Positions 38,610-50,205 of a stretch of DNA of 64,000 nucleotides are shown here, piece after piece. Source of the stretch: Rhynchosporium graminicola (lineage: Eukaryota; Ascomycota; Leotiomycetes; Helotiales; Ploettnerulaceae). The stretch covers positions 441,933 through 505,932 of the forward strand of contig FJUW01000017.1 in NCBI GenBank assembly GCA_900074885.1. The letters run 5' to 3'. Below the pieces are notes generated by a model. The model had not been told where the DNA came from. It saw only the letters and a list, made by a program, of their open reading frames with translations, and did no database searches. Positions within the stretch are counted from its first letter, which is position 1; the number at the start of each line of letters is the position of its first letter. Made by a program: the position numbers and the translations under genes.

Positions 38610-40490
38610 ATGTCCTCATTCTTCACTCTTCCCTCCGCTAAAAAGCGAAAAAGAACTGACGGCTCTGAACCCAACCCCAAGAAAAGAATCGCATCCACAG
38701 CGCCGACATCGAAATCAAAACCTCCTAGAAAACCACAACGCGATGAGAGTATTTCCGGGAGCGACAATGAAAGCGATGGCGGCAATCCACGAGACTCTCC
38801 AATGGACTTCGACCCCGAGAATGCCTCCAGCAGTGAAGATGAGGGTGCAGGAGGATCCGATGAAGAAGAAACAGCAGCCGAACGTCGCCTCCGCCTTGCA
38901 GAACGTTATCTCTCCAACATTCGCTCCGAAGTCGAAACTTCCGGCTCAAATCTCGATCCCTCCTTCTTCGACGCCGAGGAAATAGATCGTGACCTCATCG
39001 CCGAACGACTCATTGAAGATGTAGCCGAGTCCAAAGGTCGCATGTACCGAGATAAACTAAGCTCGGAACTTGATTTTGCAGGAGGTAGGAGTAGTTGGTT
39101 CAGGTGGAATAGTGAAAGTGTCACCAGTGTCGCTACCTGTGCGCCGTGGGCTTATACTGTTGATAGGGGAGTGGGATTGTGTAAATGGCGGGTGCAGGAT
39201 TTGCCGGAGGATCAATGGTTACCTAAGAAGGACTCGAAGGGAAAGAAAAAGAGGAAATCGAAGTCAAAGAAGGAGACTCCACCGCCTAAACGCAAACCGG
39301 AACAAGTCGCTTTCGTAAGGGGCGATAGGAGAGAAAGCAAAAACAACGGGTACCAAGGGCACGTCGCCACAATCCTCACAGTCGCCGCTTCACAAGATGG
39401 AAAGTTCGTTGTCACTGGTGGGAAAGATCGCAGGATTGTGGTATGGGACGCAGCAACACTCAAGTGTCTAAGAGTCTTTTCCCAACATCGAGATTCAGTG
39501 TGTGGACTCGCTTTCAGGAGAGGGACCAACCAGTTGTACTCCGCTTCCAAGGACCGTACGATTAAGATCTGGAGCCTGGACGAACTCGCATATGTGGAGA
39601 CCCTGTTCGGACATCAAGATGAAGTCATAGATGTCTCGGCCCTCGCCCAAGAACGATGTGTCTCAGTAGGCGCTCGGGATCGCACAGCAAGGTTATGGAA
39701 AGTTGTCGAGGAGACACAACTCGTTTTCAGAGGTGGTGGTGCCGAAAAGAAATCCCGCAAATCCTCATCAATAGATAAGAGCAGGCCGTCAGTGCAAGAA
39801 GGCAGTATCGACCGCGTCGCCATGATCGATGAAGACATGTTCATCACAGGCTCTGATAATGGGAGTCTGAGCCTTTGGGAAGTCCATAAGAAGAAACCTA
39901 TCTTCGTACTGCCGCTGTGTCATGGTGTTGATCCGGTTATGAAGAAGGAGGATGTAAGTGCGGAGAAAAATCCACAGGAAGAGGTCGTGCCGATGGCAAC
40001 CCCGAGATGGATCACTGCTCTGGCTACTATTCCTTATTCGGATGTTATCTTGAGTGGGAGTTGGGATGGAGAAGTTAGGGCGTGGAAAGTAAGTGAGGAT
40101 AAGAAGAAGATTGAGCGGGTTGGGACCTTAGGCTCCTCCGGCGTTATCCCTCATACCACTCCGAGTCTTTCAACTGGAACTTCAAAGGTCAATGGCGACG
40201 AGCTTGCGAACGTCGAGGATGTCAGTAGCGACTTGGTGACAAACAATGGCACAGATCTTCCTCCGACCACAGGTCCCATCCGAGGCGTCATAAACGACAT
40301 CTCACTCTTCGAACGAGGCGATCGCGGAAAAGACGGTGTTTGTGTCGTTGTAGCAGTAGGCAAGGAACATAGAATGGGACGTTGGATTAAAGTGCCCGGA
40401 GGAAAGAATGGAGGGGTTGTTTTTGAGATACCCCGAGTACCAGCGAAAAGCAATGGAGATATTGCTCAGGAGGAGAGCGTGGATGCTTGA
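38610..40490 (+). CDS. RRP9: Rrp9/U3-55K-like WD40 protein
   Basis: U3 snoRNP-specific WD40 protein that binds the U3 B/C box for 18S rRNA maturation (known for Rrp9). Intronless, 626 residues. A basic and acidic N-terminus (MSSFFTLPSAKKRKRTDG, then Ser/Asp/Glu-rich) is followed by ERRLRLAERYLSNIRSEVE, DRDLIAERLIEDVAESKGR and a lysine-rich insert. The WD repeats start near residue 250 with YQGHVATILTVAASQDGKF and continue with GGKDRRIVVWDAATLKCLRV, SASKDRTIKIWSLDELAYVE and SVGARDRTARLWKVVEETQL. Starting at 38610 skips an unconserved in-frame extension to 38493. It is the second U3 snoRNP component in the window, besides UTP13. Confidence 0.9.
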   Translation: MSSFFTLPSAKKRKRTDGSEPNPKKRIASTAPTSKSKPPRKPQRDESISGSDNESDGGNPRDSPMDFDPENASSSEDEGAGGSDEEETAAERRLRLAERYLSNIRSEVETSGSNLDPSFFDAEEIDRDLIAERLIEDVAESKGRMYRDKLSSELDFAGGRSSWFRWNSESVTSVATCAPWAYTVDRGVGLCKWRVQDLPEDQWLPKKDSKGKKKRKSKSKKETPPPKRKPEQVAFVRGDRRESKNNGYQGHVATILTVAASQDGKFVVTGGKDRRIVVWDAATLKCLRVFSQHRDSVCGLAFRRGTNQLYSASKDRTIKIWSLDELAYVETLFGHQDEVIDVSALAQERCVSVGARDRTARLWKVVEETQLVFRGGGAEKKSRKSSSIDKSRPSVQEGSIDRVAMIDEDMFITGSDNGSLSLWEVHKKKPIFVLPLCHGVDPVMKKEDVSAEKNPQEEVVPMATPRWITALATIPYSDVILSGSWDGEVRAWKVSEDKKKIERVGTLGSSGVIPHTTPSLSTGTSKVNGDELANVEDVSSDLVTNNGTDLPPTTGPIRGVINDISLFERGDRGKDGVCVVVAVGKEHRMGRWIKVPGGKNGGVVFEIPRVPAKSNGDIAQEESVDA

Positions 40491-42902
40491 TCTGTGGGAG
40501 TCTTAACAGTTTGACCTAGCATAGCATAGCGGTTTTTGTGTTGGCGACATCTATGCATTATTACGGTCATGTCTCATGTTCGCGACATTCAGTATGTGGA
40601 TTACAGTCTCAACTCGGAGAGCTCCAAGCTCTGCCGAACGGAAATATCTTCTCTTCGCATCGTCTTTATTTGCCTTGGTGGCTTGTGATCCACTCTCGTA
40701 CATGAATTCTTCTTCAATTCCCTCTTCCGTCCTCGCCACATCCTGATTTCCTTTCGTTTCGTGACTTTGAATTTCTCGATCCTCACTGTAACCCAAACTC
40801 GATATTCACTGCTACCCAAATCCTGATCCAGAAGCAGAAAGCTTATACGAATTCTCCTCCAATCTCCAAGCTTTTGTTTATCCGTAGAAGAAGTGCAATC
40901 TGTCTATCATGAGACCCAATTGAATCGTATCCAGAATTCATCTCTCGACTTGCTCGTATTTTTCTGTCCTTTCCCTCCTTTCACCACATACATACACACC
41001 CACAGTCTTCTCCGAGAACTCTAGCCGAGAACAGACAGACAGAAACTTTACACCGGCGCGGACGGGCCTGGATATCGTCTGTTTTCTACTTATCGCTGGG
41101 GTAATTCAACCATGGAAGACTTACTTTCTTGATGCCGAATTTTCTTTCAGATCGGAAGAGACATCAGATCAGGAAAGCGGAGCTGTATATGTTATACCGC
41201 GTGTGTGTTCCAAGCGTACCTAGGGAGGAAGTGAGTGGGGTGTTTGTTTGATCTAAGATTGTCATTGACTGGGTATGATAGGAAGGTAGTCAGAGAACGG
41301 CTATAGCCATAGCCGTTAGCGGATCATAAAATGGCTGAAATGTAGTATCTCCGCCATCGTAGAAATCAAGCTACGATACGACACCTTCCTGAATTCGGTG
41401 GACACCAGGTAGGAAGGAAATTTGAGGCGGTGAGTGAGTATAATGTGAAGACAAGGAAGCTAGCAGGTCAAATTCACGTATCCCGTGAAAGGTACGAACT
41501 CGGAATGTAGTTCTTATAAATAGCCATTGCTATGAAGTTAGCCCGTGGCTTTAATTTTTCAAGAACGTTCAAATCATGGAATTGTCTTTTCGAATGTAAT
41601 GAGGTATAGGTAAAATGCTGAGAATTAACATCCTGGCGATGTTGAAGCAGGGTCGACACCGAGACGTTATAAAGGCCGATCCTGGAGAAGAGAAGTTGGG
41701 AGAGACCAATAATCGGATTTTGATTCCTTGATGTCGTGTGATGCTAGTCCAAGCCTCTTCAGCGCGAGTGGACCAGCAGATGTCAACACTGATAGTGAGA
41801 TTTTAGATTTTGGTCCAGCTACAGACTTACTCAATGAACACGTCAGTCTATGCGCCAAAATACATAGAGTATCGCCAGTTCGTTCTTTATTGCTGATGAG
41901 ACATTGTAAGCAGGGGCTGTGAGAGACTGCAACGGATGGAACCTCGAGAGACAGGCAGCGTTGAGAGGAAGAAGATTAACTTGCAAGGAGCTAAAGGGAG
42001 AAGTTTCTTCTCCAAATTACATCATATTACTATGCAAAAGTTGCAGTCAATTGGTTACTTGTGTTAATAATCAAATAAGCATCCTCAGCGCCTGTTCTTG
42101 TATGTGGAAGATGAGAGCAGTGTTACACACAAAATACCAGGAATTGCCGAAGACATCGGTGTAGAACCTCCGCTATCGCGATCAAGTAGATCATTAATTC
42201 ACCACGTTCTTGGTTCGTGTCTAATCTTCCGATTTGGCTGCGTTACTGATGGACTTCAGCGGAAATATTTCCCTTAGCGATGTTGACTGAACTTGACTCT
42301 GAGGCTCACATGGCATCAGTATATTCACAAATCGTATAAGTTCACTTCCTTATGCAGTAAGAAAAATGCTTAGTTAGGTTTGAAGCAGGTGTGTGGCTTC
42401 TATACAAGCAAGAATCCAAGATCAAGACGACCGGTGTCGTTTGAAGTTACTGCCGTGGAACCTTAAACGAATCTGAATTTGCTTTCAGCTTCCAGGCTGA
42501 GAAATAAAATCGTCGATTACTCACTACTACATGAATCGTCGTTCTAGATGATTATCATACTTGGGGTCTGGTATCCCAGCTCCAATAATGGAGAGACCAC
42601 GCTCATGGCTTCGAGATAAGAATCCGAATGCAAATGCTCATAGACTAAAAAGACCTAATATACACGAACAAGTGGCCAAAGCGAGATTGCATCAGTGCCA
42701 ACTCGAATCCAGCTATTCTATCTTCTTATTCGAATGCACAAGTTCCATAACATCCAGAAAAAGCGGCACTCAAAAATATCCTTGCTTGACCAGCCAGCTG
42801 GCCTACAGAGACGAACTCGAAAAAGTAGAGCCTCTGCCACCTTAACTTACGCAGAGTTTCAGACATACAAATCCTTTCTTATGCCCGTCTGTCATTTCTC
42901 GA
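40491..42902. other. Intergenic, no supported gene
   Basis: Downstream flank of RRP9. Short ORFs (40551-40796, 41667-41858, 42561-42845) have no recognisable domain. Confidence 0.4.
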
Positions 42903-43103
42903 CTACGCCCAGCACTTATTGTGTTCCGTGGCAACGTGGTAATCAAGATCGGGCTGGCTGATGAATGTGGAAGAGCAATATGAACACAGATAGTGATTCT
43001 GTGCATTCTCTGCATACCTCCGATGGCTAAAGACGTGCTTTTTGAAGGTGTTGTCCCAGATTCCGTGGTCGACGAACAGTTTGTCGTATTTGGCGCAAGC
43101 CAT
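42903..43103 (-). CDS. Tiny C2H2 zinc-finger protein 1
   Basis: A 66-residue ORF. The second half is a classical finger: YLCSYC, 12 residues, then YHVATEH (C-x2-C-x12-H-x4-H). The first finger has its histidine pair in KKHVFSH. Its cysteine pair is completed only if the reading frame extends upstream of the ATG, where TGC precedes ATG GCT TGC (Cys-Met-Ala-Cys). A possible acceptor (TTCGCAG) lies just before, so a 5' exon may exist. The protein probably folds around zinc and may bind DNA, RNA or protein; nothing more can be said. It is one of three such ORFs within 3.1 kb on the same strand. Confidence 0.5.
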   Translation of the reverse strand: MACAKYDKLFVDHGIWDNTFKKHVFSHRRYAENAQNHYLCSYCSSTFISQPDLDYHVATEHNKCWA

Positions 43104-44435
43104 GCAGGATGCTGCGAAGAGAAGTTGATCTTATTTTGATTCTCTTTGTAAAGGTATCAATGTGATGAACAGCAGTATGAGTAGGAAAAGTTCGTCGGAG
43201 ATTGCTTTTGTTGTGGTCTTATTAGATAGGTAGGTCGGATAGGTTAAATACTATAGATAGAAGGAGTAGCGGAGCTCACATCTCTAATTTTATGGTCAGA
43301 TCTTGCTTTTTGCTATAGATTCACAGTAGTTGCCCTTGGAGCGAATCTATAGTTGTTAATCACCGGAAAACTCCAGAGTCCAGTCCGATGTGTGGATGAC
43401 TTTGTTTCCGGTCCATGAGAGTCTGTCTTGTGTAGCATTACAGCAAGGAGTATACCATTCCTGCTCCAAAAAAAAAAAAAAAAAACACGGGCGATGCTGG
43501 GAGCTTCGTCTTCCGTATAAAGGAGGAGCTGCTCCACACTTATTCGCTGATGAAGTCGTGGATTATTCAAGTGACCTCAAAGTACAACTCACCGAAAATT
43601 TGTGTAATTAGCTTGTGAAGTTACGATAATATCACAGCAATTACCAAATGCTACCTGAAAATGATCTAAACAATCAAAGACTTTAGCTCAGTGCAACTGC
43701 AAGTGGACGAGTCTGTTTCGCTGGAGATGAATTTATTTAGCCTTGGAGAATAAGAACCATCAGCTTTGATATCCTAGGAAATATCAGAATGTCTCTGATT
43801 TGCCTGGAACCCAGCTATTACACCTGGCTAGCATTAATTAACTTTGTGACAAGACGGGGACAAACCAGACTGGCATCAAATTATCACCTGCTCATTGCGC
43901 AGCCTAGGCAACACAAACGATCTGAGTAATGCTTGGAAATGTCAGCACTTGATGAGCAGTTGCCTTACTTGGTGTTAATCACGAGCCACAACGGTGACGA
44001 CCCGTCATGAAGAATTTAGGACTTCAAGTGAATATGATCCAGTAGGCTACGACCGAGACCGACGAACTTTCAATTCGTATTAAGCAAGTAGGGACTGAAC
44101 ATTGATCGATTCCGAAACTCCTGAATGTCTCGAATAAACTTTAATAAGAAACACATCCTAGAATCCTCAACTTACTATAGGACTCTTACTTCAATCTTAA
44201 TCCGAGCTTCACTTAGCCATCTTGTAACTTCATTATCAGGTCTTTGTTTGTTAACGATATAGCTCAGCCTACTATATAGACGGTATTACTTGAGAAATTT
44301 GTTTTCTGAGGGTTTTCCCTTTCATTCGAACAGGCACACAATGCCTCATCAAGAACCCAGCCCTTCCTACAAATCTCTCTGACGCACTCTTACGACCCAG
44401 TCCTCAACCCCTGTTTCTCCTCGCTCTCCTTTCAA
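43104..44435. other. Intergenic between C2H2 ORFs 1 and 2
   Basis: Includes a poly-A run (about 43469-43486). A short segment at 43680-43750 resembles 51890-51960. No gene is supported. Confidence 0.4.
43469..43486 (+). repeat. Poly-A tract
   Basis: Uninterrupted run of about 17 A, directly visible. Confidence 0.9.
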
Positions 44436-44627
44436 CTACAATAACCACGGCCTCCCATGGTGATCTTCTCTCTGGTGCTTCCTGAGCGCAGTCAGATCAT
44501 TTGCGATGAAAGCACAAGTGCCTACTGGACATTGTTCACGTAGCTCGATCGGGTGGCTCTCGATGGTATGCAAGACTAGCCTACGAATGGACAAAAACCT
44601 CTGACCACAAGTGTAGCATGTCGGCAT
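44436..44627 (-). CDS. Tiny two-finger C2H2 protein 2
   Basis: A 63-residue ORF made almost wholly of two zinc fingers. Finger 1 is CYTCGQRFLSIRRLVLHTIE followed by SH (C-x2-C-x12-H-x4-H). Finger 2 starts CPVGTCAFIANDLTALRKHQ (C-x4-C-x12-H-x4-H). The start is the first ATG, three residues before the first Cys. The CxxxxC spacing of finger 2 is shared with the ORF at 45831-46031, so these two are likely paralogs. No nuclear localisation signal or extra domain is visible. All eight zinc ligands are present, which argues against a chance ORF. Confidence 0.6.
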   Translation of the reverse strand: MPTCYTCGQRFLSIRRLVLHTIESHPIELREQCPVGTCAFIANDLTALRKHQREDHHGRPWLL

Positions 44628-44734
44628 GTTGTTGGAAAGATATTTCTGCTCGAAAAGATTTTCGGGCGAGGAGATTGAAAAAGCACGGTAGAGAAGTCTA
44701 GATGCGAATATTTGATTGTATTGAGTAATTTATC

Positions 44735-45139
44735 TCAGCTAGCGGTACGCATTGAAGAAGGTATCGTATGATGAAATCGGATGTGTTTGATATAAGAGAA
44801 GATAACAAGAACTGAAGTAGAAGAAAATCTCATTTTTATACCTAGAAACTGTTCTTCAGTTATCCACTTCTCCAGGACACATTCAACAGTGAGATGGGGA
44901 TTGTGCTCCTTACCGTCATTCACAGGCAGCCAGTCAACGCTGATCATTCAACATTCTCAAACATACTCTTGAAGAAACTTAAGACGCCCTGCTTCTACCA
45001 ATCTCCTATAGCTACACTGGCTCAATGAAGAAAAGTCCATCAAACTAATGAATACGCCCCGTTGAAACCCAGGGACCATTCGATGAGTCCTGTAAGAGAC
45101 TTTCAACATTACCTGCTTAAAGCTATTGAAGGAAGACAT
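44735..45139 (-). pseudogene. Coding-like ORF interrupted by two in-frame TGA codons
   Basis: From 45139 the frame reads MSSFNSFKQVMLKVSY through FLQEYV, then TGA, Glu-Cys, TGA, and continues in the same frame MISVDWLPVNDGKEHNPHL to 44735. The two halves look like one protein broken by TGA at 44957-44959 and 44948-44950. No family recognised. Confidence 0.25.
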
Positions 45140-45830
45140 GACTTTGAGGCATTGAATTAGTCATTTTACTTTAAATCTTAACGTTTTTTCACTATTGGTC
45201 GGTGTTACCAGCAGAAAATTCAGGCTGACCAAGTTCATCATTGATAAGGGAGTTCAAGTCTGGGGTGTATCTTTTGAAAGCCTTAGAATATTTTGCGAAT
45301 TTCAATAAGTTTCACATTCAAAATTAGATAGTGATTTTGTAAAATAATCTCGGGCGTATTCTCCGCTAAAGTGATATTTTGTTTTCATGAATCTTAGAGA
45401 TGAAATTTTCTTCAAGTCGAAAGGTCAGCTTTAGCTTATGAACAATAAAACTGCCAAGAGTTGCCTAATCTTGTCACATGCGATGATCAAGGATTGATAA
45501 GTTTCCTTCCAGCTTCCAGATAGATGCAATATACATACTTTTTTAGTCCACTGAAGCATTTGATTCATTTTCCGGGTGAGCTGGCCCTTTTGCTTGTAAG
45601 ACTACCATTGAATTGCTATCACACATTAGGCACACAATCGTTTTGTAAGAGTGCTCTTTGAAAGCAGGCGATCTAAACTACCAAAAAAGGATAAAAGCTA
45701 CGATTCTAAATGTCTAGACCAGCTAGAACTACCAGATATTTCTATTGTCCCCAGAGTACTCACAAATCTCCCAAATCTCCCAGTCTCCGTTCCCCAAACC
45801 TCGCGCAAGCTATCCTCTTGGGATGTCGAG
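45140..45830. other. Intergenic, AT-rich, no supported gene
   Basis: Only short motif-free ORFs. Confidence 0.4.
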
Positions 45831-46031
45831 CTAGAAAATATAATGCACCATATGCAAGTGGTACCTAAGACATGGCCAGTTGTCTGCTACATGGGTACAA
45901 CCTGATACATAACATGGTACTTTCTCTTTCTGGATTACATCCGCATGAGCTTGAATAAAATGCGCGCACAGGGATTGATTTCCCGCGTGGTTGTTGGCAA
46001 AATTCGCACCACATTTCCAGCATTGGGTCAT
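45831..46031 (-). CDS. Tiny two-finger C2H2 protein 3
   Basis: A 66-residue ORF. Finger 1 starts CWKCGANFANNHAGNQ and ends in HFIQAH, with a longer loop (C-x2-C-x16-H-x4-H). Finger 2 is CYVSGCTHVADNWPCLRYHL followed by HMVH (C-x4-C-x12-H-x4-H), the same spacing as finger 2 of the ORF at 44436-44627. The start ATG is four residues before the first Cys. It has the same strand, size and architecture as the other two ORFs in this cluster. Role unknown. Confidence 0.58.
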   Translation of the reverse strand: MTQCWKCGANFANNHAGNQSLCAHFIQAHADVIQKEKVPCYVSGCTHVADNWPCLRYHLHMVHYIF

Positions 46032-47766
46032 ATTGTTTGTGAGGGTTTCTGGGAGAAAGATTCGATTGAAATTGAGTAATTTGTGAGTAGTGTTATTGCG
46101 AGTGAGTGCTAAATGGAGCTGACTGAGGGTGAGTTGCTCTCTGTGGTGATTGCTCCAGTGCTTGAAGCTTCTCTAGTGCGTTGTGAGAGTAGGCGTAGTC
46201 TTAGGGACAGTTGAGTTGAGTTGGATGTAAGAATAGTAGATGTTAATAGTCTATTTGTATCGGTGGGCGGATATTTCGGTAGGATAACTCTGTGATAAGC
46301 AAGAAGAATGTATTCAGACACAAAGTTCGACTCTATATCTGTATTTCAAGATCTTGTTCTGTGGGATACTCATGGCAATTGACTCAAAGGAATGCCCTGG
46401 TAGTTGTGAGGTTGTGAATCATAGGCGAACAACAAGGAATTCATACCGAGCTGTGAATTTGCTTAGTGTATCGTCTCTGCCTTAGCGAGGACGAGATGAT
46501 CTTTCAATATTTGTAGGTGTATTACCGATCAGACTGACTGACTCAAGGGATCTCCAGCACGTCTTCGATCCGCTAGTACTCAATTAGAGCATTCTACCAG
46601 ATCGTGACTCTCCTAAATTTAGGGAATAAATAACATGGTATGAAGCCTTGCATATGATATTCAAATTCTGTATCTGAACTGAAAGAAGTTCGCCAAATTG
46701 CTGCGGAGTTGTGTGAAATCTTTGTTTCCTTCCTTTCCAATTTTCTTTCCTTTCTTCAAAGTCCTTATTCTCACGCTGCCTCTTCATTTCTCTCTTCTTA
46801 AACTTTCATTATCTGTATTATTGATTAAGTTCCCTGTAATATTATTGTTAATCTTAACACCTTCCGCTCTTTTCCCCTGGTCATATATCCCTTGTGCCGT
46901 GTTTCCTTTACTCTTTCCTCAGCTGCTAGCTGTGAAATAGATCTTGCATGATACGTAACTCTGCTATACGATCTTGGTCTTCGTTTCCTTTTCAGAATCA
47001 TCATTAACAGCAGCAGCAATAATCCAAGCATTTATCGACACCTAAAGTAAAGTCTTTACGTTGGAGTTGTCCCATAACTTCTCAAGTGCGATACAGATGG
47101 CAATGCAAATTTAGTTGGGGAGTTCCGACGTAGCAATCTCCACAATTTTCCCTCCCACTTTTGACTGGCTAGTATTTGTCGGTGAATTTTGTCACAGTAC
47201 TCCTTGTTTTACACTCAGCCGAGTGGTATTGGATGGTTGTGCAATATCGAATGAATTTTTTTGAAACGGATAGAGCTGCAATCGAATCCGTTTTTGTTAT
47301 TGTAGCGCCGTGCAGATGTTTGGCATCTTCTTGCAGGGCCCGGGCAACAGGCGCCGGTATAGAACTGATAGGGCCAATCTATTGTTCTCGACGCTCTGTT
47401 CTGGTCATTGTTATATAGGAACTGATTCTGGGTCTCAAGGACTTCTACAAATGCGGACCTACAACAAGCATCGGCGCTTTCTGAGAAATGTAAAAGTGAA
47501 GGCGATAGGTAATTACTAGTGTTTATTGTTCCTCGCTTAGAAGGTGCGGAGTTTTAGCGGGATTAAAAAAGGGTCTAACAGTTCAGGATACTATGAATTG
47601 CGCATAGCTTGAATTTTATGCAGCATGAGTTGAAAACAAATTCGTTTAGCTAACGAGACATCCCATCATGCTTGAAAATGCGGAGTTCCACTTTGACAGG
47701 GATGGTTTCGTGCAGGCGCCCATGGGGTGAGCCACGGATCAGATCTCACATTCAGAGCGAGCCAAT
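46032..47766. other. Intergenic, no supported gene
   Basis: AT-rich. ORFs 46584-47031 and 47176-47519 show no domains and overlap in conflicting frames. Confidence 0.4.
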
Positions 47767-50205
47767 TCATGCATATACACAACTTTCACCGGGAGCTTCG
47801 GCATATTCTTGCCCTCCAGATTTCATCAGAAACAATATAACAATGACCAACTCCATTCAAAACACTTGCATCAGCCCCCGACCTGAGTTTGCTGTGTATC
47901 CTCTCCTCGCTAATTGTCACTGGATGACAAGCAGCGCTAATCGCAGCACTGCAGGTCGAAGCCACAGGTGGCGATCCTGGAGGAAATCTCCTGAAACAAC
48001 AGGATATTGCGAAGATCAAGAGCGCGACAGCAGCTATGATCAAGAATATAATAGCGATGGGTGAGTATCCGCAGTTAGATAAATGAGCGTATCTTCCATC
48101 GCTCTCTTCATCGCTGGCATTCTTGGGGACTGGAGTGCCATCCTTATTGAATGTACTGTTCTGAACAACAAATGTCGATTGCGACAGAAGCAATGGCGCA
48201 CGGTCTGGAGAATGAGTAATGCCGAGCCCCATCCTAGAGGAGCACCAAGAAGCCACGTTCCTCGTTGAATTCCGACGGGGCTGCTTACCATCAAGCTCTG
48301 CGGTAAGAAGGCAAATCTGCTCCAGTCTTCAGCGAGGAATAGGGAAGACATAAAAGTCATGAAAACGAAAGAAACCAAAGCGAGAATGACCTGAGGAAGA
48401 TTGGCGATGATGGCTGTTGAGTCTGCGTTACCTCCCCCTCTGTACAGCACTATCGTGTTCTGTGATGCTCTACCGAAACCGAGCTTCCAAAGATTTTTCA
48501 AGCTAAGACTTATACCTCGATCTCTGGCGTGCTTGAGGCCCCAAGCGCCGAAGACGATGAAATGTAGGAGCGAACATATCATCCTGCAATGTTCAGTTTG
48601 AAAGTTAAAAGATTTTTTTGCTCACTTACATAAGGAAAAAGAGAATCCAACGCTTCTTACTAACGGCCGTTCCCTAGAATTGTCCACGTTTCTCAAGAGG
48701 CCTCGCAAGACCTCTCGATTGCCAACGAGTTGTTACATAGCGCTTATCAGCAAAACACATCGATGCCGTCGTAGGGCCTTGAAACTTTAGAATTGAAGCC
48801 ATCGTATCGCCAACTGTTATCAAGATGTTTTCCGCGTCGTACCGGAAGCGAATCCACAGCACAGCGGCAACTTTGATCATGTTGAAGGCAATTATGACTT
48901 ACACAATTCTCTCACTAAATTGTATCGAACAGACTGAGTTGACTCTTTCGCTCGAGCAGTAAGAGATGTGGTAGTCAAAGACTTCCCATGTTGACGCCGA
49001 GGATGCGAAAGCGTCAGGGGTGCAAGTATCGACCCCTCCATCGTTTATGCTTTCGGAGCAGATCCACCCTAGATGGCAATGTTAGCTGCACCGTGATTAA
49101 GAATGTTACATGTTACATGTAACAATGTGGATTATTTGATATGTTCTCGCAGAATTACAGCACTTGCAATTATTTGTCATATCCGCAGTCATGTCAGAGG
49201 CACCCCAGTGTAAGACGGAATTGTCCTGGCTCTCCGCTTTGGATTCCAAGAGAACTTTCCTTCTTGACGATTCGAATACGTCGGAGTACACCTGAATACA
49301 TACATTACTTGTTCTCGAGACGCTCCCAAGTTGATACCTCATTCTTCATATTCGAATAAAGTTCCACCATAGTCTGTAGGCGTTCGACAGCAATAGCAAC
49401 ATCAAAAGGATCGACATGAGCACCATTTGGAGGGCCCTGGGTCTTGGAAATTTTTGGAATCATGCCTGTTTTTGGATCTTGCATGAAACGTGGTTGCCAG
49501 TCTCCTGTGAGATTAAAAGGAGCGCCTGTGAGGAAGTCTTCGGTTACTACTGAATAGTAATACTCGTTGCCAGAGAGGGAGCTGAAGACGAGGGAATTGT
49601 AACTGGCTCAATTGGTCTGAATTCAAAGGTCCCGAATATTATGGGACTTGCAGCAGATGGAAAGGAATAGACGTGCAAGCCAGAATAATCACAATAAAGC
49701 CCTTGCGCCGGGCAATGCCTTTAAGATTCAACCAACTAAAGCTCCCTACATGAAGCCATTAATAGCTTTGATGAGCTTTATCAACTTCCTCTGTTGAAAG
49801 GCAACAGAATGTTGCCATGAAATGGTTACTCCCTGTGAGAAGAAGTGTCGACAGAACGTTGATGAGGAAATGTAGCTATGTGGTTTTGGCAGCATCACAA
49901 TTTGTTCGACTGATCGTGCCAAACCCATCTTGAATCCCTTATTTAGACTTGGCATATATCAGCCACGATAAATTGATGATCAATATAATGCAGGCGACAG
50001 AAGCGAGTGCCCTCAGCCTTCGGCTGATACCACCGAAGTATTTCTGCCTGGTAGTCTGATGCCGGAATAATGGAGGTTCGCAATCATCAGTAGATTTCTC
50101 AGAGTAGAGCGCAGATTGAACTGGTTTGAGAGCATTCCGAAATGCCTGTGGCTCGGAGTGAAGAGGGGTTAGGTCATGAGCTTGCTCGGATTGCCAAGCA
50201 GTCAT
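47767..50205 (-). pseudogene. DUF6536-type fungal multi-pass membrane protein, broken
   Basis: The minus strand retains most of a DUF6536 protein in order. The start is MTAWQSEQAHDL, followed by a first membrane segment LASVACIILIINLSWLIYAK. Further on are LHFLINVLSTLLLTGSN, ARRKGFIVIILACTSIPFHL, NEYYYSVVTEDFLTGAPFNL, VERLQTMVELYSNM, ILITVGDTMASIL, ANLPQVILALVSFVFMTFM, SSPVGIQRGTWLLGAPLGWG, NCGYSPIAIIFLI and STCSAAISAACHP. The reading frame has at least four in-frame stops (TAA after YAKSK, TAG before LHFLIN, TAA after KAHQSY, TAA after ERLENK). Several frame changes also occur, for example near 49590 and 48200. Some stops fit C-to-T or G-to-A changes, others do not. Function of the family is unknown. 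Confidence 0.75.

Noticed and set aside
47672..48064. 130-codon plus ORF
   Set aside because: Shadow of the DUF6536 relic, whose conserved blocks are on the minus strand.
49104..49124. Perfect palindrome GTTACATGTAAC as a regulatory site
   Set aside because: It lies within the DUF6536 relic, is short, and has no matching partner elsewhere that I noticed.
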